Source of the DNA: Gloeophyllum trabeum ATCC 11539
Lineage: Eukaryota > Basidiomycota > Agaricomycetes > Gloeophyllales > Gloeophyllaceae
Direction: 5' to 3'
Length of the DNA stretch: 64,000 nt
Assembly: GCF_000344685.1 (NCBI RefSeq)
Contig: NW_006920420.1
Location: 1,472,895-1,536,894, forward strand
Shown: positions 9,733 to 20,495 of the stretch, in pieces
Layout: each line of letters starts with the position of its first letter
How positions within the stretch are numbered: the first letter of the stretch is position 1
The notes under the pieces: generated by a model
What the model was told of the DNA's origin: nothing
What the model saw: only the letters and a program-made list of their open reading frames with translations
Databases searched by the model: none
Made by a program: the position numbers and the translations under genes

Positions 9733-10179
9733 TGTTAGGAAGCGATGTCCTAACTAGTCGTCTTGAGATAACTGGGCAATGTGCCAACAGTTATGTCGTC
9801 ACTACCTCAGTAAGCGTACTGAAAGGTAGGTCTAGCTGGGCCAATGCCAACGGTCAAGTCAAGAGTCCAGGTAATCGCTGTATTCAACAGGAGGTTGAAC
9901 TAAGGAATACATGGGTTTTCCTACAGTATATATAGTAACTGGTATAGGGGTTGATACCCAAAGAAGAGAACAATGAGAAGGGACGCGTAAGCTATCCTGT
10001 GAGAACGTAACTCAGAGAAATGAGAAATACAAGGGCGCCCATTGGTAGAAGGTGAGTCAAGGGAGATAACGTGTGGGAAGAAGATAGCGTCCATGGGAAG
10101 TTCTACTCAGAGAAAGGTACTGTCCAATAGCAATGCTCGGAATGGAAATGGAATGAGATAAGCATGGGAAAATCATAAC
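9570..10179. repeat. 610-bp direct repeat, left of gap 1
   Basis: Matches 10652-11261 base for base on reading, with no indel, and ends exactly at the first N. This is the pattern of two contig ends that overlap but were scaffolded with an estimated gap, rather than a biological duplication. Confidence 0.85.
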
Positions 10180-10651
10180 NNNNNNNNNNNNNNNNNNNNN
10201 NNNNNNNNNNNNNNNNNNNNNNNNNNNNNNNNNNNNNNNNNNNNNNNNNNNNNNNNNNNNNNNNNNNNNNNNNNNNNNNNNNNNNNNNNNNNNNNNNNNN
10301 NNNNNNNNNNNNNNNNNNNNNNNNNNNNNNNNNNNNNNNNNNNNNNNNNNNNNNNNNNNNNNNNNNNNNNNNNNNNNNNNNNNNNNNNNNNNNNNNNNNN
10401 NNNNNNNNNNNNNNNNNNNNNNNNNNNNNNNNNNNNNNNNNNNNNNNNNNNNNNNNNNNNNNNNNNNNNNNNNNNNNNNNNNNNNNNNNNNNNNNNNNNN
10501 NNNNNNNNNNNNNNNNNNNNNNNNNNNNNNNNNNNNNNNNNNNNNNNNNNNNNNNNNNNNNNNNNNNNNNNNNNNNNNNNNNNNNNNNNNNNNNNNNNNN
10601 NNNNNNNNNNNNNNNNNNNNNNNNNNNNNNNNNNNNNNNNNNNNNNNNNNN
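10180..10651. other. assembly gap 1 (472 N)
   Basis: Run of 472 N bounded on both sides by the same 610-bp sequence. The gap probably has no real content. Confidence 0.98.
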
Positions 10652-11261
10652 TCGTTTTCCTCAGTCGTTCTATCACCGACTGAGGTATGTTTCTCTCTGT
10701 AGATGTACTATACTTAGCTGACATGTATTGCAGCGTGTGTTATTAGGTAGAGTATTCTAATACAGTCGTTCTATCACCGACTGAGCATCTGTTATTACTT
10801 ATGCATAATGAGGTTGTTAGGAAGCGATGTCCTAACTAGTCGTCTTGAGATAACTGGGCAATGTGCCAACAGTTATGTCGTCACTACCTCAGTAAGCGTA
10901 CTGAAAGGTAGGTCTAGCTGGGCCAATGCCAACGGTCAAGTCAAGAGTCCAGGTAATCGCTGTATTCAACAGGAGGTTGAACTAAGGAATACATGGGTTT
11001 TCCTACAGTATATATAGTAACTGGTATAGGGGTTGATACCCAAAGAAGAGAACAATGAGAAGGGACGCGTAAGCTATCCTGTGAGAACGTAACTCAGAGA
11101 AATGAGAAATACAAGGGCGCCCATTGGTAGAAGGTGAGTCAAGGGAGATAACGTGTGGGAAGAAGATAGCGTCCATGGGAAGTTCTACTCAGAGAAAGGT
11201 ACTGTCCAATAGCAATGCTCGGAATGGAAATGGAATGAGATAAGCATGGGAAAATCATAAC
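10652..11261. repeat. 610-bp direct repeat, right of gap 1
   Basis: Second copy of 9570-10179; begins at the first base after the gap. Confidence 0.85.
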
Positions 11262-11262
11262 A
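10815..11262 (+). mobile_element. solo LTR, 448 bp, with 5-bp TSD
   Basis: Begins TGTTAGGAAG and ends ATCATAACA, i.e. TG...CA with the inverted TGTTA/TAACA termini of an LTR. It is flanked by GAGGT at 10810-10814 and GAGGT at 11263-11267, a 5-bp target duplication. A TATATATA box is present near 11009. No internal domain is attached, so this is a solo LTR left by LTR-LTR recombination. The same LTR is seen truncated by the gap at 9733-10179, preceded by GAGGT at 9728-9732. Orientation is assigned from the TATA position and is uncertain. Confidence 0.8.
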
Positions 11263-11426
11263 GAGGTCGCTATGTAGGTCTCGTATAGTGGTTGATACCC
11301 TGAAATAGCTATGCATTATGCAGTACCACATTTTTTGCATAAAGTAACAGTAACGGCTATGGTTCCGGCCTCAACCTATGCATTATGAGGTATTATGCAC
11401 TACTGTGTCATGCATTATGAGATATT

Positions 11427-12729
11427 CTACTGTAGCAGCAACCAACTGCATGGGGCCGTGAAAGCAATGTGCTGGGATTCATAGTTTACATGCCGGTGCG
11501 TAGTCCCATCCCCGCTAATAGTGAACCCATTTGTAAGCGTCAGTTCCATTCCGAGCTGGATCTTCGAAGCAATGCCGCCTTCAATTATGGCCCGTCTTAC
11601 AGTGCGCCTACTTGGTATCTTGCCAATGATCTTGATTCCTAGGGCCTTCGCAAGAACTTGAATGATGGTTCCGACTTTCTCCTGTGCTGTGCCTGACGAG
11701 ACTAGAGCTCGAGATATTGCTCTGGCACGCAGCCGTGTAGGTCCCCTTGTGCTGCAGCCGAAGTACCCCAGTCTCTTGCTTAGCCTTAACAACTGCCCTC
11801 GCAAGGATGGCAGGGTGACGCTGACACCGTTTCCGCAGTGCATAGACCTCCTTGCAAGTGCCAGAGAGCTGTTCCTTCAGGTACAAGATATGAGTACTGA
11901 GGACAGCCTGAGAAGAACTCGCATCGGCGGTAAATTGATCAAACTCCGTTCGTAACATAGAAATTTCATTGCGAGCACCCCGAGCATCCTCCTGCGCGAG
12001 ACACAAGTCTTTTTCCATTCGAGAGTTTGCAATGATAAGCAAGTCGTGGGAGGAGCTTGCCACCGCAATCTGCCCAATGCAATTAGCTTGTATCTGTTCA
12101 ATATCAGCTTGAAGACTTCGTATATGCGCCTCAGCTTGTTCCAAAGAAGCCTCAGAGTGCACTTGAGCTTCCAGGAGAGCTTTGTATACTTGACTGGTGA
12201 GCTCCGATGACGTTGTGAGTTCCCTGACTTTGCGCAGCAGCTTCTCCTTGCTACATTGACTGCGCCGACCTTGTGCACGAGCCAGACGCAGTCGACGCCG
12301 TAGATCATTGCACTCTGTCATTGTTGACACCAAAGCAGAATCACGCTCCAAGAGAATTGTCTTCGTGGCTGCAAGCTTTTCAGACAGCTGACTGAGTTCC
12401 TCGCGTGAAACTTGCAATTCAGAGTTGGCGATTGCGAGCTGTTCTGCCAAAGACTAGGCAGCCACAGACGTAGGGCTCACAGATATCGTATATCTCAATA
12501 TATCACTCACGCGGACTCTTTGTTTTCGTGTCTGCACAGGTCGCAGTCCGGATCCAGCACCCGCACTCCCCACCACTGCACTAGTACTCGCAAGCGGCTG
12601 CCTCGCTGGCCTTCGTGCAGTTGTAGGACTCGGACTCGGTGGATCGTTCTCGTTCTGACATTGCACCGCTCGTTGTGCACTTGCTAATGCATTCAGACGT
12701 TGTTTCTTTGCCTTCGACAGCGGTGCCAT
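11427..12729 (-). pseudogene. truncated coiled-coil protein, repetitive agaricomycete family
   Basis: Exon 1 (12511-12729) encodes a basic start MAPLSKAKKQRLNALA and a low-complexity linker; a phase-0 intron (GTGAGT..CTAG) leads to exon 2 from 12453, about 240 residues of heptad-rich coiled coil (QLSEKLAATK, EAQVHSEASLEQAEA, ISMLRTEFDQF). A 1-nt frameshift near 11731-11740 separates this from the continuing frame (SRALVSSGTAQEKVG, then ISGDGTTHRHVNYESQH), and the homology stops at about 11430 in AT-rich repeat sequence. I recall proteins with the pattern SGDGT-x-HR-x-NYES as a large multicopy family in mushroom genomes, often near transposons; function unknown. Broken and truncated here. Confidence 0.6.
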
Positions 12730-14096
12730 CTAGGCTGGGTGTTGTGCCGGATCTGAAGAGCAGACCAATGGGAGCCATTAAATAGTGATTGAAGTATATA
12801 GAATAACAAACAAAGCTGCAGAGATCAGCAGGAACCAGCCGCGCCAGCCGTGCCCCAGGGCCGTGGCCTGGACGAGTGATGGTGGTGCACAAGCAACTAC
12901 CGCCACTAATTAAACGCGTCGCGTCGGACTTCGACGCGTCTCCGGTGAGAGTCCAGTGGCTGAACATGTACTCGTTCGTAGACACGTATCAACTCGCCGT
13001 GAGACTAGTCTCTTGCCATCAAAACTTGACAGAAGCAATCTTAATATGTGCAGCTGCAATTCTCCGGAGTCAGATTATTAAATTTCGTCTCTCTTGGAAT
13101 GATAAAGGGAGAGACTTTACGAGTTGCTCTCTGCTTACATTGTAGCTTACTTATATAGCCTTAAAATTATCTGACCTCGGACAATCATAGATATACTTCT
13201 CATTAACAATTTTCGTCTATGTAGCTGGGCAATATAGTGCGAACTGATGGAACTGATGTCCAGCGCATGAAGGGCTATGGAGGGAGCATGTTCTAACGGT
13301 CTCAGGTCCAGCTCCCTTGACGTGCCGAAGGGCCGGGTCCACGGGCCAAACAAGGGCAAACTCAGATGGCTCGCAGGGATTGCCCACCCCCAGCTTACGT
13401 ATATATGGACCAGCAACCATCGACTTGCCCGCGAGAAAGCTGGTTGTTGAACCGGCGATGGATCGTCGATGTTCGACAAGACATGCCGAATGGGACGTCA
13501 GCGTTGTAGATGACCATGCTAACTCCGGGGCCCTTGTGCAGAGTCCTGGCTGTGTGGCACTCCCCGCGGCAAGACGCGCTCGCCAGGTACAAGTGTGTTG
13601 GGTGAGAGAGTCCCGAGTATTCATAGCGCAGTGGAGATGCGAGCTATCAGCGCGGCGTGCGTGGTGCTGGATGTCGGGCGGCTAGATAGAGGCCTGGGCT
13701 GGGCACTTGGCGAGAGCCATGGATAGTTTCCTAGAGTCACGGCTTGTTGAACCGATATGATTCTAGTACAGCCAAAGAACGGCGACGCAGTAGAAAGAGT
13801 AAGACTTGCGATGTCGCACGTCGACGTCCGTGGAGAGAGGAACGAAGAGGCTGAGGAAGAGTCCGAAGAAGAGACGTCGACTGGGTGTATTCTTGGGCCT
13901 GCGGAATGTCGTCATGTGTGATTGAGCTTGGTCGGCCAATGGAGGGTGTTCTGGGCGACCCGAGCAGCAGCCGCCATGACCCGAGTCGCTGTTCTCCATC
14001 CTCAGAACCTACATGTCTTGCTGCCGTTGACATTCTCAGTGCAAGTCTCCTCAGTGCAAGTCTCCTCTGCTAATCCTAACCTTACGAGCTCCGATC
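12730..14096. other. intergenic, no gene recognised
   Basis: About 1.4 kb between the coiled-coil pseudogene and the glycosidase gene. Several short overlapping reading frames exist on both strands around 13147-13690 and 13737-14033, but none shows a known motif, consistent codon pattern or plausible splice structure. It may hold the promoter of the glycosidase at 14097. Confidence 0.5.
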
Positions 14097-16289
14097 ATGC
14101 ACGTCACGGGCGTGCTTCCCTTGCAATTGAGACAGCGCTTCCTGGCCGTCTCGTTCTGGCTATGGACCTGCCTGCTCGTGCTCCGGGCGTCCGCGCAGGA
14201 CCTGTCAGACGACCAGCTCAGCCAGGTCCAGCACAACCTCGCCATCGGCGCCACCCACAGGTCCGTCTCCCTCCCATTGCTCCTCCCTCCCATTCCGAGT
14301 AACCCCATCCCCCAGCTGGGAGCTCGGCACGCGCGCCGAAGCCCTCATCGAACTGAACACGCCCTCCTACTCCGTCTTCTCCTCCACGCCCCTCCCGCTC
14401 CCCTTCTCCGCCTACACCTACGGCCCGCCCTCCTCCCTCGCCGACGTCCTCGCCATCGCCCACGGCGTCGTCGCCAACCAATCGCAGTCCGACTCCCCGC
14501 AGCCGTTCATCAAGGACAGCGCCGCCGGCGACCCCGCGAGCGTCGGCGTCGCCGTCCTCATTGCCAACTGGACGGGGTACCAGAGCGGCAACGGGAGCGT
14601 CGACTATGCGCGCGCCGCGCGGGACCAGGTCGAGTATCTGTTCAGCGACAGCGTCCCGAAGACCAGCGACGGCGCCATCTCGCACCGCGTCGACCAGCTG
14701 CAGCTCTGGAGCGACTCGGTGTACATGGTCCCGCCGTTCCTCGCGTACTACGGCGTGACTACGGGGAACAGAAGTGAGTGTTTGCCGCTAGTACCCCCCT
14801 CGTTCGGACTGGTAGACTCATCGTGACAAAAGGTATGCTGGAGGAGGCGTATACACAGTGCAAGCTCTACCGCTCGTACCTCCGCGACACGAGCGCAAAC
14901 AACCTCTGGAAACACGTCCTCATGGGCAGTGGTACGGACGAGGGGCACTGGTCGACCGGTAAGCCGTCATTCTCCCATTTGTCTATCCTCCCGATGTCCT
15001 CGGCTCCATCCATATAGTCCAAGGCTGGAACCCCTGGGTGCGAGGGTATAGCTCCGTTGGCAGCGCCAGTTACACCTTCACCGAGCGGCTCTGCTGCGAC
15101 TCGTGAGTGAGCCGAGTGAAGCGCTTGTGAGCAGGCTCGGGTTCGCTCGCCAGTCCTCTCCATGCCCTCCCTCCCCCGTCCCCCACTCCATCAGTCCACT
15201 AACCCTCGTGCAATTGACCAGGCAACGCGTGGGCCGCGGCGGGCATGCTCCGCGTGCTTAGGACGATCGCGCAGTCGCAGTACGCGAACACGATGAAGCA
15301 CGAGCAGATCGACCTCGCGAACTGGGTCGGCGAGATCCACGGCGGGATGTACCCGCATCTGGTGCGTGCCCTTCCGCCTTCCCTCCGCCCGTCGCCGTAT
15401 ATCCCATTTCCCGTCACCCCTCCCTTCCCTCTTCCCTCTTCCCTCTTCCCTCTTCCCTCTTCCCTCTTCCCTCTTCCCTCTTCCCTCTTCCCTCTTCCCT
15501 CTTCCCTCTTCCCTCTTCCCTCTTCCCTCTTCCCTCTTCCCTCTTCCCTCTTCCCTCTTCCCTCTTCCCTCTTCCCTCTTCCCTCTTCCCTCTTCCCTCT
15601 TCCCTCTTCCCTCTTCCCTCTTCCCTCTTCCCTCTTCCCTCTTCCCTCTTCCCTCTTCCCTCCCTCTCCTCGCGTCCCGAAGCGATTTTAATCCCCCTAT
15701 CATGTCTCGCAGCAATCCAACGGCCTGTTCAGGAACTACCCCGACTCGTCCGACAGCGCCAACTTCGACGACGCGGCGAGCACCGCGCTGCTCGCCGCGA
15801 CGGTGTACCGCCTCGCGAACGCGTGGGGCGCGCACGCGCACCTGCCGGACGCGGAGCGCAGTCGCGCGGCGCTGTTCGGGGGCAACAACGAGTGAGCGCC
15901 GTCCCCCCCTTCCTTCCCGCTTCCCTCCCCTTCCCCTTCCCGCTTCCCTCCCCTCGGCAGACACTAACGCGCGCCTCCTCTGCAGCACCGCAAGCAACGC
16001 CTCCCTCGCGCACTTCACGGCGGACATGTGGCTCACGCCCGTGGTCAACCCGAACTCGTACGGCCAGCAGGGGAGCAAGTCGCCCGAGGGGCAGGCGTTC
16101 GTGCTCGAGCTGGTCGCGGCGCACCGCGACTGGGTGGACGCGGGGAGCCAGGGGGCGAATGCCGGGGCTAGTGTGAGGATGGGCATGAGAGGAGGAGGAG
16201 GAGGAGGAGGAGCGTGGTGGGTGGGGGTTGGGGCAGGGGTGCTGGGGATTTGGTTGGGGGTGGGGTGGGGGTGGGGGTGTAAGATGTGA
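14097..16289 (+). CDS. secreted six-hairpin glycosidase, GH88/GH105-like
   Basis: Six exons that close in frame: 14097-14260, 14316-14773, 14833-14958, 15222-15361, 15713-15891, 15986-16289 (456 aa). N-terminus has a signal peptide with hydrophobic core FLAVSFWLWTCLLVLRAS before AQD. The block LWSDSVYMVPPFLAYYG and the block DEGHWSTGNAWAAAGMLRVL match the two signature regions of unsaturated glucuronyl/rhamnogalacturonyl hydrolases (Glyco_hydro_88 fold), which act on oligosaccharides from polysaccharide lyases. The C-terminus has a Gly-rich stretch from a GGA repeat and a hydrophobic tail, suggesting GPI or membrane attachment. Introns 3 (263 nt) and 4 (351 nt, with a TTCCCTC satellite) are unusually long. 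Substrate cannot be told from sequence. Confidence 0.8.
15421..15665. repeat. TTCCCTC heptanucleotide satellite inside an intron
   Basis: About 34 uninterrupted copies of a 7-bp unit, TTCCCTC, within intron 4 of the glycosidase gene. The repeat is pyrimidine-pure on the plus strand and lies upstream of the CTCGCAG acceptor. It creates long spurious reading frames on both strands (Phe-Pro-Leu-Pro-Ser-Ser type on plus, Glu-Gly-Arg-Gly-Lys-Arg-Glu type on minus). Confidence 0.95.
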
Positions 16290-17150
16290 GGGGTGTGTGG
16301 ATACTTAGAGGATTGTGTGCTTTGTGTGATTTATGTAGGCGGTGCATATGTGTTAGTGTAAATACCTTAGATTGGCTTATAGTACGGAACTCTGGGACCT
16401 GAACGAGCGTTATGGAGGGTCTCTTTCAGCACGGCCCCTGACCGGTGACCAGGTGGTACTGTGCGGACATGCATACGTATCACCATATAGGCTGCTGGAT
16501 ACAGCCTCAGAAGTTGGAAGCGCCGGTGCACATGCAATACTTATGCATCCACGAGCAAGGGCTGATCGATGATCATGAGCCAGGCACGATGGATGCTTGC
16601 CAGGCAATTTGGAGGGTCCAGTGGTCCAGCTCCTTGCCAGCTGCAGGTTAACGAGGCGATATCTGCTGGTACTATGTACTCCGAATGCGGGCGACTTGAA
16701 TGTGTGATGTGGTCAGTGATTCGGACGCACTGTAACACATTCATATTACGATCAACACTGCTCATAGGCGATCGTATACGTACTATAGGCTCCGGTCGAA
16801 CTGTTCTCCTGCAAGCATAAGCAGCGTCCCGTAAGCAGCTTACTAGTACTGTATCTCGCAGCAGCTTGAATAAGTCATTGCGAGTTACTATACTCATTGA
16901 CAGACTAGGGATTTGCAACGGCGATCCGACTCGGAGGTCCGTCCATATTCACTGGATCTGATCATCCATGTTCAGGTCTTCAATGGATCGTCAGGCAAGT
17001 TCTGCCGAGAGGATTCGTGTGCGTTGCCTATGTAGTGCGAACGCGTATGCCGTCGAACGAAACCAAACTGCGGTGTATAAAGCCTGCAAAGTCCCAAGGG
17101 CTTCAGCAACAGAGAGCTACTTACTTCGCATCTTGATAGGATAGTCTAAC
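16290..17150. other. intergenic with the promoter of the short-chain dehydrogenase
   Basis: No gene recognised. A TATA-like GTATAAAG lies at about 17074-17081, 70-75 bp upstream of the ATG at 17151, a plausible core promoter distance for fungal genes. Confidence 0.5.
17074..17081 (+). promoter_or_regulatory. TATA box of the short-chain dehydrogenase gene
   Basis: TGTATAAAGCC about 75 bp upstream of the start codon. Confidence 0.45.
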
Positions 17151-18316
17151 ATGCCTTCGTACGTAGTGACAGGAGCATCTCGAGGAATTGGGGTACGTGG
17201 ACGCATTCTCAAATCATCGTGTATGCTTCGAATGACCCCGATAATTCGCAGCTCGAATTCGTAAGACAGCTGGTATGTTTGATGCACGATATTCGCCCCA
17301 CCGGCCTAATCGCATTTTACCACAGAGCTCCATCCCAGGCAACGAGGTGTTTGGACTTGTCCGGAACAAGTCGACGGCTACCAGGTTGACCGCACTTGAC
17401 CGCCCGAACGTCCACGTTCTCCAGGCCGACGTCACGGATAAGAAAGCGTTATCCGTATGTCCATTAATCCGCACCACGACAGCTGCAACGTTTCCGTCTG
17501 ATTATGAGCACCATATAGGACGCTGCTGCCGAGGTCGGAAGGGTTACCGGCGGGAAACTCGACGTCCTTATCAGCAATGCTGCCCTGATTCCTACGGGGC
17601 GCGCCGTGCGCGGCGTCCGGAGCTAGTAAGCAAAGCATATTGCACGAGAGTATCACGCAACTCACAGCGATGATGCACAGTCTTCCAGATCATGCCGACG
17701 AGTTGATCTCGGATGTCAAAGACGCTGTGAGTCGAGAGCCTCGCATCGCACACCAGCACTTGACAACACATGTTGAATACAGCTCAACGTCAACCTCATC
17801 GGGGTTCTGCTCACTACCAACGCCTTCCTGCCCCTCCTACTGCAAGGCTCCGTGAAGAAGGTGATCGCGATCTCTACCGGGCTGGCGGACCTCGACTCTA
17901 CGCTCGAAGTCGAGATCTCGTCCACGGCACCCTACTCCATCTCGAAAGCCGCGCTTAATATGGCCATCGCGAAGTACGCTGTGGACTACAAGAAGGATGG
18001 CATTGCCTTCCTTTCGCTAGCTCCGGGTGTCGTTGACACCTCGGAAGGGAAGGGAGTTATGCAAGGTACGTCTCCCTGCACGGGTTCTGGGTTTCCTGAT
18101 GTCGATAAATTCATGAGCATCCATGGTACAGGGTCTCCTGAGGAGATTCAGGAAAATATGGTATTGGCTGTGCGCTTCCAGAAGAAGTACCCGCACTGGT
18201 TGGGTCCCTCGACGCCCGAAGAAGCTGTTTCGCAGATGCGGAAAGTCATTGATGATTTGACGCTGGAGAAGTCGGGGGATTTCCTTTCACAATATGGTAA
18301 CAAGCAGTGGCTGTAG
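17151..18316 (+). CDS. classical short-chain dehydrogenase/reductase (SDR)
   Basis: Seven exons closing in frame: 17151-17192, 17252-17272, 17326-17454, 17519-17625, 17681-17726, 17783-18065, 18132-18316 (270 aa). NAD(P) cofactor motif TGASRGIG sits at the N-terminus, a SNAA motif replaces the usual NNAG, and the catalytic Tyr-Lys pair is in YSISKAALN with an upstream Ser in ISTGLAD. It should be a cytosolic NAD(P)-dependent oxidoreductase of the C-factor/ketoreductase-like fungal group; substrate unknown. Exon 2 is only 21 nt. The last intron (18066-18131) is 66 nt, a multiple of three without a stop, so its retention would simply insert 22 residues. Exon 5 borders are the least certain. Confidence 0.85.
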
Positions 18317-19620
18317 ATGTCAAGGTAGCATAGGCCTGTTATACACACCAGGGAATCGCGGACCTTATGGTTGTGTGCTGAAATTTAGATGTCCGTGGAT
18401 TCGTTCGGATAAAGCATAAAATTGATCCTTTATTGGCTTGCAAGAGCATACACGAAATTCCCGCCGTGCTACATAGGTGTCTGTCCAGAGGTGCTACACT
18501 CTCGATCTTTCCGCACCACATTCGCAATCACATACTAGGGTCCGCCGAGGAGGACGTCGATGTCCGCGCCGATACAAGGTATGACACGAATCGACTGAAC
18601 CGCCTCTACATGTCTCGGCAGGTCTGGGATCACTGTGGAGAGCTCAACACGCCAGCGATATACTGTACGGCGTATAGATTGAGTGCATTTGCCGCCTGCT
18701 TCTGCACATCAAACACTTGGCCCAGACTTGGACGGAGTACTGAACAGCGTACAGGCGACAACGACCGGTCTCTTTCATGTATTGATATCGTAGGCTCTTA
18801 TGTGCAGGTTCGACCTCTTTCATAAAGCTCGAACTATTGACTCTCCGCTGTAAGTATTCGCGGGTGAAGCGTATTACGATTTCCTATCACGCTGTGCCTT
18901 GCCCTGCAGATATATGGCCCCTGTGTCGGTACCTATGGGCTGCGTTAACGGGCGCAGGAACGGCGTGGAGATCACGATACTAGCTCGGAATAGCCAGCCA
19001 TTAACGTGAGGACCTGCGGCGTGTTCTGCTTGGTTTCTTGGTCTATGGGACTTGCAAACATAGAAGGGTGCGAGTATCATATATTCATAGCTGGACCGAG
19101 ACCGATATATGTATCCCCGAAAAAGAGCACAGCATCGTGCACCAACGTCGCTAGGCTAGGCGGGGATGTCGGTATTCACGATATGTTCGCCGTGGGTGGC
19201 TGGACTGCATATCGATGCAGTACATACTCGCACGTCACCAGGTTTCGTGCGAGGTCACTAGAAGATGAAGGAGTATCGAATATCTGGGTTGAGAAAGTCG
19301 GGTACATAGGCGGACTTAAGGTACGCTATGTCGGTGTTGCGGTTGATTGCTGCTAATCAGACCTCCTGATCTGTAACGACAGGTACTCAGTAACGACGGG
19401 CATCATATCAACGACGGATCAAATTCCAGGGCATTGGAACTTTTCGACCTTGATTTGCGGGGAATTACGGCGGCTCCGACAGGATTGATGCGCGTTACTG
19501 TAGTTGTGCCTGGCGCAGCCTATGCCGGTTCTTTTATAGTAAACCGGACCAGTACCGCAATCGGGAATATCAGATCTGAGGTCGCACCAGTCTGCTAATC
19601 CATCACAATAATCTCGACGT
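18317..19620. other. intergenic, no gene recognised
   Basis: About 1.3 kb with only short frames lacking motifs. Ends at the TSD of the MITE at 19629. Confidence 0.5.
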
Positions 19621-19628
19621 TATGCACC

Positions 19629-19987
19629 AGGACCCCTGATTATCAGTATCGAGGCTTTGTGGAAACGCGGACAAAAGTTGGCCATCTGAGACCCCTCAGG
19701 CCTGATTTGTCGCGGACAAAGCGACCGATTTTGGGAGCCCAGCGGCCAACCCTTATTTTTCCCGCGGACATCACCTGCCCATTTTGGGCAGGATTTCTCG
19801 GCATACGCCGAGCGCGGGAAGATTTGAGCGTTACCCACGCCACAATTCCCAAATATGGAAGGCAAATCGAGCTGGCACCTGATTTTTCGCGGACAAAAGG
19901 GCGTAAAATCGGGAAATTTGGCGCGGACAAAGACGCTGAATTTTGGGCATCTAAAATAAAGCCTCGATACTGATTATCAGGGGTCCT
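19629..19987. mobile_element. 359-bp hAT-like MITE with 30-bp TIRs
   Basis: Terminal inverted repeats of about 30 bp starting AGGACCCCTGAT, one mismatch between ends, the mismatch lying at the centre of a CTGATWATCAG palindrome. Flanked by an exact 8-bp duplication TATGCACC (19621-19628 and 19988-19995), as made by hAT-type transposases. No coding capacity. Inside, CGCGGACAAA occurs four times in the same orientation (19666, 19711, 19888, 19922) plus a partial copy at 19763, resembling sub-terminal transposase-binding repeats. Confidence 0.88.
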
Positions 19988-19995
19988 TATGCACC

Positions 19996-20495
19996 CGCCT
20001 GGCGGTCCAGTCTGGCCCATGACCGCGCAGGCATCTGGGTTAATCCTCTTGGACATTGTCACGAGTCATTTCTTCCTGGATTTCCAGCGTATTGAAATGT
20101 TCGTCCAAGTAGTCGGCATAAATCGACATAGGGATTGCCTAGGAGAAGGCTAATCCAATACGGGGCAAAGGCGCCAGGGAGCTTTGCGTGTCTAAGTAGT
20201 TGCTGTCACGCCGAGCGGTCACGGTGATTTCGCTACCGCCACAAGCCACCATGAAACCCTCAACCGATCACCCAGTTGCAGAAAAGATGAGCACCCGTTG
20301 ATCACACTCAAATTAGGCGTTCTAAGATGATGGTGGCGAACGGATGGATGGCAGGTAGGCAGCTGATTTCTGGGCTGCGGCTGTGTTGTTGTGCTGCCAT
20401 CCCCGCATATCTACTAGGATCCCCGCCAACGGTATAGTTCAACTCCCCACTTTCGGTCTCGTCCCCTCCCTCTAGCCCCTTACCTGTTTGTCACC
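19996..20495. other. intergenic upstream of the acyl-CoA dehydrogenase gene
   Basis: 500 bp without a recognisable gene; pyrimidine-rich leader CCCCTCCCTCTAGCCCC shortly before the ATG at 20496 is typical of fungal promoters. Confidence 0.45.

Noticed and set aside
10173..10724. Frames spanning the runs of N (also at 23759-24643)
   Set aside because: Their translations are mostly undefined residues and the flanks are duplicated contig ends.
9461..11262. One long 3' LTR of about 720 bp for the older copia element
   Set aside because: The TGTTAGG...TAACA part has its own GAGGT target duplication and is better read as a separate solo LTR.
13147..13690. Possible gene in overlapping short frames
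   Set aside because: Frames on both strands are of similar length and none shows a recognisable domain or codon pattern.
15191..16186. 331-aa minus-strand frame and matching plus-strand frames across the TTCCCTC array
   Set aside because: They are read-throughs of a 7-bp repeat; the surrounding plus-strand exons of the glycosidase explain the region.
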